A DNA stretch of 17,543 bases, from NCBI GenBank assembly GCA_902727945.1, contig CACVAV010000305.1, forward strand, positions 1 to 17,543, given 5' to 3'. The notes under the pieces were generated by a model, which searched no databases, was not told the DNA's origin, and saw nothing but the letters and a program-made list of their open reading frames with translations. Below, piece after piece: positions 6,191 through 13,380 of this stretch. Source of the stretch: an uncultured Thiotrichaceae bacterium (GTDB lineage: Bacteria; Pseudomonadota; Gammaproteobacteria; Thiotrichales; Thiotrichaceae). Position 1 is the stretch's first letter. Every line of letters starts with the position of its first letter. Made by a program: the position numbers and the translations under genes.

Positions 6191-7546
6191 ATGCAAGTTT
6201 CTGTAGAGAACACCGGTAATATCGAACGTAAAATGACGGTAACGTTACCTGCTGAGCGTATTGACCAGGAAGTTGATAAGCGTCTTAAGTCAATGCGCGG
6301 ACGTGTGCGTATCGATGGCTTCCGCCCTGGTAAGGTTCCTTTTACTGTTGTTAAGCAGCGTTATGGTGCTTCTGTGCATCAGGAAGTGGTAGGTGATGCT
6401 GTGCAGGAAAGCTTCAGCGAAGCTGCAACGCAGCAGGAACTCCGGGTGGCGGGGCTGCCTTCCATTGACATGGATGGCATGCAGTTGGGTGAGCCTTTGG
6501 AATATACCGCTACCTTCCAGGTCTATCCTGAGTTCGAGGTGGGTGATGTTTCTACCTTAGAGGTGACACGTCCTACGGCTGAAATCGGCGAAGAAGACAT
6601 CGATAAAATGGTCGAAGTTATTCGCGATCAGCAAAAAGTATGGAACGATGTTGAGCGTGCTGTTGCTGACAAAGATCAGGTAACTGTCGATTTTGTTGGT
6701 TCACTGGATGGTGAGTTGTTCGACGGCGGTTCAGCAGAAGACTTTGTTGTCGAGCTGGGTGCCGGACGTATGCTTCCTGATTTTGAAGCAGCACTGATTG
6801 GTATGAGTGTTGGTGAAGAGAAAGAAGCTGATGTGTCTTTCCCTGATGAGTATCAGGCTGAAAATCTTGCTGGCAAAACTGCACAATTCAAATTAACTGT
6901 TAAGTCTGTTCAGGAATCTGCTCAGCCGGAATTGAATGAAGAATTCATTAAGCAGTTCGGTGTTGAAGATGGTTCGGTTGAAACTTTTCGCGCTGAAGTA
7001 AAAAATAATATGCAGCGTGAGTTGTCTAATGCGCTGAAAACCCGTATCAAGCAGCAGGTAATGGATGGTTTGTCTGCACTGCATGATATTGAAATGCCGG
7101 ATGCACTGGTGACTGATGAAGTGAAACATGTTCGTGATGAATTTGCTCAGAACATGAAAAACCAAGGCATGGACGGTGCATCTGCTGCAAACTTGCCGGA
7201 TGATCTGTTTAAGCCGCAGGCTGAGCGTCGGGTCAAATTAGGCCTGATTGTCGGTGAAATCATCCGTCAGAAAGAAATGCAGCGTGATCAGGCACGTGTT
7301 GATGCTATGCTGGAAACGCTGGCCGCTTCTTACGAGGAGCCAAGTGCATTAATCGAATACTACAAGACCAACCCACAGGCGATGCAGACTGTTGAAGCAG
7401 CGGTGATGGAAGAGATGATTGTGGATTGGGTGATGGATACTGCACAGGTAATTGACGAGCCAAGTGACTTTGACAGCATTATGAATCCTAAACAGGATGT
7501 TGCTGAAGAAGCTGATGGCAAGATTGAAGAAGCAGCAGTAGCGTAA
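6191..7546 (+). CDS. tig: Trigger factor, ribosome-associated chaperone and peptidyl-prolyl isomerase
   Basis: 451-aa cytoplasmic chaperone that binds the ribosome exit tunnel and shields nascent chains. The N-terminal ribosome-binding domain (about 1-115) has the signature GFRPGKVP at 43-50, which contacts ribosomal protein L23. An FKBP-type isomerase domain follows at about 155-245 (DQVTVDFVGSLDGELFDGG), then the long helical substrate-cradling domain. The protein is somewhat longer than the E. coli one (432), mainly through an acidic, Ala/Glu-rich C-terminus. AAGAGG lies 6 nt before the ATG. The order tig-clpP-clpX-lon is the usual gammaproteobacterial arrangement, joining folding of new chains to degradation. 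The clpP start lies 33 nt downstream, so the two are probably co-transcribed. Confidence 0.98.
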   Translation: MQVSVENTGNIERKMTVTLPAERIDQEVDKRLKSMRGRVRIDGFRPGKVPFTVVKQRYGASVHQEVVGDAVQESFSEAATQQELRVAGLPSIDMDGMQLGEPLEYTATFQVYPEFEVGDVSTLEVTRPTAEIGEEDIDKMVEVIRDQQKVWNDVERAVADKDQVTVDFVGSLDGELFDGGSAEDFVVELGAGRMLPDFEAALIGMSVGEEKEADVSFPDEYQAENLAGKTAQFKLTVKSVQESAQPELNEEFIKQFGVEDGSVETFRAEVKNNMQRELSNALKTRIKQQVMDGLSALHDIEMPDALVTDEVKHVRDEFAQNMKNQGMDGASAANLPDDLFKPQAERRVKLGLIVGEIIRQKEMQRDQARVDAMLETLAASYEEPSALIEYYKTNPQAMQTVEAAVMEEMIVDWVMDTAQVIDEPSDFDSIMNPKQDVAEEADGKIEEAAVA

Positions 7547-7579
7547 ACCTGACGGTCGTATAAAAGTGGAGTTGTTCTA

Positions 7580-8209
7580 ATGTCTTATAATAATGGTGGT
7601 GCAATGGATACTAAAGCTTTGAACTTGGTGCCCATGGTAGTTGAACAGTCTTCGCGCGGTGAGCGTGCGTATGATATTTACTCGCGCTTGCTGAAAGAGC
7701 GGGTTATTTTCTGTGTCGGGCCGGTTGAGGATTACATGGCGAATGTCATCGTCGCTCAGTTGTTGTTCCTGGAATCAGAAAATCCTGAAAAAGATATTTA
7801 CCTGTATATCAATTCGCCGGGTGGCGTGGTGACTGCGGGTATGTCGATTTATGACACCATGCAATTTATCAAGCCGAAGGTGAGTACATTGTGTATTGGT
7901 CAGGCTGCTAGTATGGGTGCTGTTCTGTTGGCAGGGGGTGCCGAAGGTAAGCGTTTTGCGTTGCCTCATTCGCGTATCATGATTCACCAGCCATTGGGTG
8001 GGTTTCAGGGGCAGGCCTCTGATATTGAAATTCATGCCAGAGAAATTCTGAAAATCCGTGAAGAGCTGAATACCGTGTTATCTAATCACACGGGACGTCC
8101 AATGGAAGAAATTGCTAAAGATACTGATCGTGATAATTTCATGACAGCGAAAGACGCGAAAGAGTACGGCATCATTGATGATATTCTTACGCAGCGTGCC
8201 GGTGAGTAG
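7580..8209 (+). CDS. clpP: ATP-dependent Clp protease proteolytic subunit ClpP
   Basis: 209-aa serine protease forming the double heptameric ring that degrades substrates fed by ClpX or ClpA. The catalytic triad is Ser111 (GQAASMGA), His136 (MIHQPLGG) and Asp185 (DTDRDNF), the same precursor numbers as in E. coli. The first 14 residues line up with the E. coli self-cleaved propeptide, and the mature chain should begin NLVPMVVEQ. GGAG lies 8 nt before the ATG. A strong terminator follows the gene, separating it from clpX. Confidence 0.98.
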   Translation: MSYNNGGAMDTKALNLVPMVVEQSSRGERAYDIYSRLLKERVIFCVGPVEDYMANVIVAQLLFLESENPEKDIYLYINSPGGVVTAGMSIYDTMQFIKPKVSTLCIGQAASMGAVLLAGGAEGKRFALPHSRIMIHQPLGGFQGQASDIEIHAREILKIREELNTVLSNHTGRPMEEIAKDTDRDNFMTAKDAKEYGIIDDILTQRAGE

Positions 8210-8241
8210 CCGTTTTTAGCGTGAACCATTAAGTTTTTTGC

Positions 8242-8276
8242 AAAACAGCCTGTATTTACAGGCTGTTTTCATTTTA
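8242..8276 (+). terminator. Rho-independent terminator after clpP
   Basis: Perfect 12-bp stem AAAACAGCCTGT (8242-8253) with ACAGGCTGTTTT (8258-8269), 4-nt loop ATTT, followed by CATTTTA. The stem itself begins with A and ends with T runs, so it may act in both directions. It lies 32 nt after the clpP stop. Confidence 0.85.
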
Positions 8277-8340
8277 TTTAAAGGTTATTCAAAGTATTCT
8301 TAGGTGTATGCTAGGATTTTTCTTTGAAGGTGGCTTGAGA

Positions 8341-8369
8341 TTGTTGATTCCGGCATTACATAGTAGAAT
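8341..8369 (+). promoter_or_regulatory. Candidate clpX promoter
   Basis: TTGTTG (8341-8346), 17 nt, then TAGAAT (8364-8369), between the clpP terminator and clpX. Spacing is ideal and the boxes are fair. The terminator makes some promoter here necessary. Confidence 0.4.
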
Positions 8370-8425
8370 TCAGTATGTACATATTTCATGATAGTTGGGT
8401 TGTCTGACTGCAGATAGAGGTTCTA

Positions 8426-9712
8426 ATGAGTAAAGATAAGAAGGGTGGTCAAGATAACGGCAAGTTGCTGTATTGTTCATTTTGCGGAAAAAGTCAGCAC
8501 GAAGTCCGTAAACTGATTGCGGGGCCTTCTGTGTTTGTTTGTGATGAGTGCGTTGACTTGTGCAATGACATTATCCAGGAAGAAATGCATGCCAGTCATG
8601 ATGAAGTTGATGACAATGCTTCTTTACCTATACCTCGTGAGATTAACCAAAGCCTGGATGATTATGTCATTGGTCAGGTGCTGGCTAAGAAAGTACTGTC
8701 TGTAGCCGTCTATAATCATTACAAACGCCTGCAACGTCAGGGCAAAGATGATGTCGAGTTGGCAAAAAGTAATATTATGCTGATTGGCCCGACCGGTAGT
8801 GGTAAGACCTTACTGGCTGAAACACTGGCGCGTTTGTTGAATGTTCCGTTCACTATTGCTGATGCAACAACACTAACTGAAGCCGGTTATGTCGGTGAAG
8901 ATGTTGAGAATATCATCCAGAAATTGTTGCAGAAGTGCGATTATGACGTTGAAAAAGCGCAAAATGGTATTGTCTATATTGATGAAATCGATAAGATTTC
9001 CCGAAAGTCAGATAATCCTTCTATTACCCGTGATGTTTCCGGTGAAGGCGTTCAGCAGGCATTGCTGAAGTTGATTGAGGGAACGGTTGCGTCTGTTCCT
9101 CCTCAGGGTGGCCGTAAACACCCACAGCAGGAATTCCTGCAGGTTGATACCAAAAATATTCTGTTTATTGTTGGTGGTGCTTTTGCCGGTATGGATAAGG
9201 TAATTCGTGACCGGACAGAAAAAGGCAGTATTGGTTTTGGGGCGGCTGTTAAAGCGCCGGACGATGCGCGTAGTTTTGGTGAAATTATTCGTGATATCGA
9301 AGCTGAAGATTTAGTGCGTTATGGCCTGATTCCTGAATTCGTTGGACGTTTACCCGTAGTGGCTACCTTGCAGGAGTTGGATGAAGACGCATTAGTCCGG
9401 ATTTTAACTGAACCTAAGAATGCACTGACAAAACAATATGCCCGCCTGTTTGAGATGGAAGGCGCAGAACTGGTTTTCCGTGATGATGCATTGCATGCTA
9501 TCGCACGTAAAGCGATGGAGCGTAAGACCGGCGCCCGTGGTTTGCGTACTATTATGGAAAAAATTCTGCTGGATACCATGTACGAACTACCTTCTGATGA
9601 GATGGTGACTAAAGTGGTGGTTGATGAGTCTGTAGTGGCCGGTGATGCGGCACCTTATCTGATTTACGAAAACACAGAGCAACCTAAAGTTGCAGCCACT
9701 GCAGTCGAGTAA
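8426..9712 (+). CDS. clpX: ATP-dependent Clp protease ATP-binding subunit ClpX
   Basis: 428-aa AAA+ unfoldase that recognises tagged proteins such as SsrA-tagged chains and threads them into ClpP. The N-terminal zinc-binding domain has Cys17, Cys20, Cys39 and Cys42. Walker A GPTGSGKT is at 121-128, the pore loop GYVG at 154-157 and Walker B IVYIDEID at 182-189. The RKH loop is at 230-232, the ClpP-docking IGF loop at 269-271 and the sensor-2 motif GARGLR at 369-374. All functional elements are intact and length is normal. AGAGG lies 5-6 nt before the ATG. It lies 216 nt after clpP, beyond a strong terminator, so it is likely transcribed largely on its own. Confidence 0.98.
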   Translation: MSKDKKGGQDNGKLLYCSFCGKSQHEVRKLIAGPSVFVCDECVDLCNDIIQEEMHASHDEVDDNASLPIPREINQSLDDYVIGQVLAKKVLSVAVYNHYKRLQRQGKDDVELAKSNIMLIGPTGSGKTLLAETLARLLNVPFTIADATTLTEAGYVGEDVENIIQKLLQKCDYDVEKAQNGIVYIDEIDKISRKSDNPSITRDVSGEGVQQALLKLIEGTVASVPPQGGRKHPQQEFLQVDTKNILFIVGGAFAGMDKVIRDRTEKGSIGFGAAVKAPDDARSFGEIIRDIEAEDLVRYGLIPEFVGRLPVVATLQELDEDALVRILTEPKNALTKQYARLFEMEGAELVFRDDALHAIARKAMERKTGARGLRTIMEKILLDTMYELPSDEMVTKVVVDESVVAGDAAPYLIYENTEQPKVAATAVE

Positions 9713-9733
9713 TAGCTACACTTATTTTATGCT

Positions 9734-9765
9734 GACACTGCCGGATTCTGCCGGTAGTGTCTTCC
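9734..9765 (+). terminator. Probable terminator after clpX
   Basis: An 11-bp stem GACACTGCCGG (9734-9744) with CCGGTAGTGTC (9751-9761), one G-U pair and a 6-nt loop. Only a broken T run (TTCCTT) follows, so termination may be partial and allow some read-through into lon. Confidence 0.6.
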
Positions 9766-9851
9766 TTGCCGTTATGACACACACGAACAGCACACAGGTG
9801 AGGGTTGATTTCACTAGTCGCTGTTGCTGGTGAGTGAAAGAGGTAAAAGTT

Positions 9852-12299
9852 ATGTCCGAATCCGATAGTTTGCCAGCATCAGTGAATGAGCTGATTGTCC
9901 CGGTACTCCCCCTGCGTGATGTTGTTGTTTATCCACATATGGTTATTCCGCTTTTTGTGGGGCGGCATAAATCTATCCAGGCTTTAGATGCTGCGATGGC
10001 TGGTGACAAGCAGGTTTTGCTGGTTGCACAACGCAGTGCTGATGTTGATGATCCGGAACTGGACGATGTCCACACCGTCGGAACCTTGGCGACGATCCTG
10101 CAATTATTAAAACTGCCCGATGGTACTTTGAAAGTATTGGTAGAGGGTTTAGATCGCGCTGAAATGGTGGCGATTGATGAAGATAGCCCCTATTTTGCTG
10201 CCCGCGTGGAGATCCGGTCTTCTGAGCTGAGCCTTGATGAGCGTAAATCAGAAGTAATGGGCCGCTCCTTAACGGGCTTATTTGAGCAGTACGTAAAACT
10301 TAATAAAAAAGTACCGCCTGAAATCCTGTCCTCACTGGCCAGCATTGATGACCCTGTGCGCCTCGGTGATACGATCGCGGCGCATCTGGGGCTTAAAATT
10401 GCTGAGAAGCAGAGTATTCTGGAAACCTTAGATGTTAATGAGCGCATTCAGCATCTGATGGAGCTGATTGAGAATGAGCTGGATTTGTTGCAGGTCGAGA
10501 AAAAAATCCGTGGGCGTGTTAAGCAGCAGATGGAGCGTAGTCAGCGTGAATATTATCTGAATGAGCAGATCAAGGCGATTCAGAAAGAACTGGGTGATAT
10601 GGATGAAAGCCCCGGTGAAGTTGATGAGTTGGCCCGCAAGATTGAAAAAGCTGGTATGCCTAAAGAAGCTAAAGATAAAGCCGGGACAGAACTGAATAAG
10701 CTGAAAATGATGTCGCCCATGTCTGCTGAGGCTACGGTCGTACGTAATTACATCGATTGGATGGTGGGATTGCCGTGGAAGAAAAAGTCACGTGTCTTAT
10801 CTGATCTGGCTGAGGCGGAAAAAATTCTCAATGAAGACCATTATGGCCTGGATGAAGTTAAGGAGCGTATTCTTGAGTTCCTGGCCGTGCAACAGCGGGT
10901 GAAAAAAATTAAAGGGCCGATTTTGTGCCTGGTGGGGCCTCCTGGTGTGGGTAAAACTTCGCTGGGGCAGTCTATTGCCAGAGCAACAGGTCGCAAGTTT
11001 TCCCGTATGGCGTTGGGCGGCGTACGTGATGAGGCTGAGATTCGTGGTCACCGTCGTACTTACATAGGCTCTTTGCCCGGAAAAATTATCCAGAATTTAT
11101 CAAAGGTGGGCACACGGAATCCGCTATTCCTATTGGATGAAATTGATAAGATGGCAACAGATTTTCGGGGTGATCCGGCCTCTGCGCTATTGGAAGTGCT
11201 TGATCCTGAACAGAATCATACGTTTGCGGATCATTATCTGGAAGTGGACTTTGATTTATCCGATGTCATGTTTGTGGCGACTTCAAATACGATGCGTATT
11301 CCGGGGCCTTTGCTGGACCGGATGGAAGTGATTCGTATTCCCGGGTATACCGAGGATGAGAAGCTAAATATTGCTAAGAACTACCTGATCCCTAAACAGT
11401 TGAAAGCAAATGGTCTGGAAGAAGGCGAGTTGACAATCAGTGAGTCTGCTGTAATGGAGATTATTCGTCATTATACCCGTGAGGCGGGTGTGCGTAATCT
11501 GGATCGCGAACTATCCAAGCTGTGCCGGAAGGCAGTTAAGCAACACCTTCTTACCAATAAAACCCGTTCTTTAGTGACACCACGTAATATTGAGAAGTAC
11601 CTGGGTGTACGTCGTTGTGACTTCGGGCGTGCTGATAAGGAAAATCAGGTAGGTCAGGTAACAGGCCTTGCCTGGACTTCGGTGGGTGGTGATTTACTGA
11701 CGATTGAAAGCGCTTTGCTACCAGGCAATGGTACTATTAAAAGTACGGGTCGTTTGGGTGATGTGATGAAAGAGTCGATCCATGCTGCGGAGACCGTCGT
11801 TAAAAGCCGGGCGCGGAATTTGGGCATTACGCGTAGTTTTCTGCGCAAGCACAATGTGCATATCCATGTGCCGGAAGGTGCGACGCCTAAAGACGGGCCG
11901 AGTGCGGGTATTGGTATGGTGACGGCTATTGTGTCTGCGATGACTTCAATTCCGGTAAGGGCAGATGTTGCTATGACCGGCGAGATTACATTGCGCGGGG
12001 AGGTTTTGCCTATCGGCGGCTTGAAGGAAAAACTGTTAGCAGCGCATCGTGGTGGTGTGCAGTTAGTGCTTATTCCGAAGGATAATGAAAAAGATCTGGC
12101 TGAAGTGCCTGATGTTGTTAAGAAGGGCTTGGAAATCAGAACGGTTAAATGGATAGATGAGGTGCTCGAATTGGCGTTAGAAAAAGCGCCTGAGCCGCTT
12201 ATTGAAGATGAAACCGATGCTGCGGATGAAGATGAATCCGTTTCTGTTGTGGGTGCTGCTTTGGATGAAAATGAGCCGGAAGGCCCCAGAACGCACTGA
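9852..12299 (+). CDS. lon: ATP-dependent protease Lon (La)
   Basis: 815-aa cytoplasmic AAA+ protease that degrades misfolded and short-lived regulatory proteins. The N-terminal substrate-binding domain begins at about residue 12 (VPVLPLRDVVVYPHM). Walker A GPPGVGKT is at 362-369 and Walker B LFLLDEID at 425-432. The protease dyad is Ser684 (KDGPSAG) and Lys727 (GGLKEK), 43 residues apart as in E. coli. The open frame could begin at a GTG at 9834. However, GAGG (9840-9843) lies inside that extension, 8 nt before the ATG at 9852, giving the start MSESDSLPASV. After the conserved end there is a strongly acidic tail of about 30 residues that E. coli Lon lacks. No clear heat-shock promoter was recognised upstream. 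hupB follows, as in many gammaproteobacteria. Confidence 0.97.
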   Translation: MSESDSLPASVNELIVPVLPLRDVVVYPHMVIPLFVGRHKSIQALDAAMAGDKQVLLVAQRSADVDDPELDDVHTVGTLATILQLLKLPDGTLKVLVEGLDRAEMVAIDEDSPYFAARVEIRSSELSLDERKSEVMGRSLTGLFEQYVKLNKKVPPEILSSLASIDDPVRLGDTIAAHLGLKIAEKQSILETLDVNERIQHLMELIENELDLLQVEKKIRGRVKQQMERSQREYYLNEQIKAIQKELGDMDESPGEVDELARKIEKAGMPKEAKDKAGTELNKLKMMSPMSAEATVVRNYIDWMVGLPWKKKSRVLSDLAEAEKILNEDHYGLDEVKERILEFLAVQQRVKKIKGPILCLVGPPGVGKTSLGQSIARATGRKFSRMALGGVRDEAEIRGHRRTYIGSLPGKIIQNLSKVGTRNPLFLLDEIDKMATDFRGDPASALLEVLDPEQNHTFADHYLEVDFDLSDVMFVATSNTMRIPGPLLDRMEVIRIPGYTEDEKLNIAKNYLIPKQLKANGLEEGELTISESAVMEIIRHYTREAGVRNLDRELSKLCRKAVKQHLLTNKTRSLVTPRNIEKYLGVRRCDFGRADKENQVGQVTGLAWTSVGGDLLTIESALLPGNGTIKSTGRLGDVMKESIHAAETVVKSRARNLGITRSFLRKHNVHIHVPEGATPKDGPSAGIGMVTAIVSAMTSIPVRADVAMTGEITLRGEVLPIGGLKEKLLAAHRGGVQLVLIPKDNEKDLAEVPDVVKKGLEIRTVKWIDEVLELALEKAPEPLIEDETDAADEDESVSVVGAALDENEPEGPRTH

Positions 12300-12334
12300 T
12301 TTAGGGAAAAGCGCTAAGGAATGTTTTCATTTAG

Positions 12335-12364
12335 TTGACACTTCCGAAAGGTCGCTGGTATAAC
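12335..12364 (+). promoter_or_regulatory. hupB promoter
   Basis: A perfect TTGACA -35 (12335-12340), 18 nt, then TATAAC (12359-12364). A leader of about 90 nt follows, with a small hairpin GTGGC-T6-GCCAC (12384-12399). This is likely a strong promoter feeding hupB and the tRNAs after it. Confidence 0.75.
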
Positions 12365-12463
12365 GGTCTTGCATATTCACATAGTGGCTTTTTTGCCACA
12401 AGGCTATAAGAGTGGAATGTTCCGGTTTCCCTTGTTAATAACGAATTCATAAGGAATCTTTCT

Positions 12464-12736
12464 ATGAACAAAACAGAACTGATAGATGCGGTATCTGCGA
12501 AGTCTGGTCTAACTAAAGCAGATGCAGATCGGGCTTACAAAGCGATGGTTGATGTGGTCTCAGAGCAGCTGGCTGAAGGTGAGCAAATTTCACTGATTGG
12601 CTTTGGTACTTTCCTTGTGAGAGAGCGCCAGGCACGTACCGGGCGTAACCCTCGTACGGGCGATGCGATTGAAATTGCAGCGGCAAAAATTCCTGCATTT
12701 AAGGCTGGTAAAGCGCTAAAAGATGCAGTAAACTAG
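12464..12736 (+). CDS. hupB: DNA-binding protein HU-beta
   Basis: 90-aa histone-like protein that binds and bends DNA as a dimer and helps organise the nucleoid. The N-terminus MNKTELIDAVSAKSGLTKADA and the signature GFGTFLVRERQARTGRNPRT (46-65), with the DNA-intercalating proline of GRNP, identify the family. Position after lon marks it as the HU-beta copy rather than HU-alpha or IHF. AAGGAA lies 7 nt before the ATG. The stop codon is 16 nt before tRNA-Val and no terminator lies between, so the tRNAs are probably processed from hupB transcripts. Confidence 0.97.
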   Translation: MNKTELIDAVSAKSGLTKADADRAYKAMVDVVSEQLAEGEQISLIGFGTFLVRERQARTGRNPRTGDAIEIAAAKIPAFKAGKALKDAVN

Positions 12737-12752
12737 CCGCCTTTCCAGTGAC

Positions 12753-12828
12753 GGGTGATTAGCTCAGTTGGTAGAGCGTCGCCCTTACAAGGCGAATGTC
12801 GGGGGTTCAAGTCCCTCATCACCCACCA
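12753..12828 (+). tRNA. tRNA-Val (anticodon UAC), copy 1
   Basis: 76 nt including encoded CCA. The acceptor stem GGGTGAT pairs with ATCACCC. The stem CGCC/GGCG encloses loop CTTACAA, giving TAC. Identical in sequence to the copy at 13086-13161. Confidence 0.97.
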
Positions 12829-12842
12829 TTGTTATTGGAATT

Positions 12843-12919
12843 GGAGTGGTAGTTCAGTTGGTTAGAATATCGGCCTGTCACGCCGAGGGTCGCGGGTTCG
12901 AGTCCCGTCCACTCCGCCA
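12843..12919 (+). tRNA. tRNA-Asp (anticodon GUC), copy 1
   Basis: 77 nt including encoded CCA. The acceptor stem GGAGTGG pairs with CCACTCC. Loop CTGTCAC gives GTC. It differs from the copy at 12995 only by one acceptor-stem base pair (T-A here, C-G there). Confidence 0.97.
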
Positions 12920-12927
12920 ACAATTTG

Positions 12928-12959
12928 AAAAGGGTGCTTATAGTTAAGCATCCTTTTTT
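12928..12959 (+). terminator. Terminator-like hairpin between the two tRNA-Asp genes
   Basis: AAAAGGGTGCTTA (12928-12940) pairs with TAAGCATCCTTTTTT (12945-12959) with one G-U pair and a 4-nt loop, followed by the T run. It begins 9 nt after the CCA of tRNA-Asp copy 1, dividing the cluster into two halves. Confidence 0.8.
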
Positions 12960-12994
12960 AATGTAGTGACACAAAATGTGATGATACACCCAGT

Positions 12995-13071
12995 GGAGCG
13001 GTAGTTCAGTTGGTTAGAATATCGGCCTGTCACGCCGAGGGTCGCGGGTTCGAGTCCCGTCCGCTCCGCCA
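12995..13071 (+). tRNA. tRNA-Asp (anticodon GUC), copy 2
   Basis: 77 nt including encoded CCA. The acceptor stem GGAGCGG pairs with CCGCTCC; the rest is identical to copy 1. No convincing promoter is visible in the 35 nt after the preceding hairpin. Confidence 0.97.
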
Positions 13072-13085
13072 CTTTTTTCAATGAT

Positions 13086-13161
13086 GGGTGATTAGCTCAG
13101 TTGGTAGAGCGTCGCCCTTACAAGGCGAATGTCGGGGGTTCAAGTCCCTCATCACCCACCA
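13086..13161 (+). tRNA. tRNA-Val (anticodon UAC), copy 2
   Basis: 76 nt including encoded CCA and identical to the copy at 12753-12828. It ends the Val-Asp-Asp-Val block. The 219-nt gap to ppiD that follows is AT-rich and holds a TATGAT (13301-13306) without a good -35, and no gene. Confidence 0.97.
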
Positions 13162-13380
13162 TCATTGTTCTTCATTTTCGATAAATCCTTCTCTATCTTC
13201 TCTCTCTGTATTAATGTGAAAGTTGCAGGCTTTTATACATGAGGGCGAAATCTTTTTATGTGGTTACTCAGTAGTTCTTTCCCTCTTTGGCCGCTTTTTG
13301 TATGATGCGTGCTTAGTGGTTCTTTTGCCTAGGGGCAGGCCTGTTTCAGATCAATTTCATTAATAATACGCAGAATAAAT

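Noticed and set aside
9762..9851. Heat-shock (sigma32) promoter before lon
   Set aside because: CTTGCCG resembles part of a -35, but no CCCCAT-type -10 lies at the right distance.
12753..13161. CRISPR-like or mobile direct repeats
   Set aside because: The repeated units are complete tRNA genes with intact stems and encoded CCA; no integrase or att duplication is nearby.
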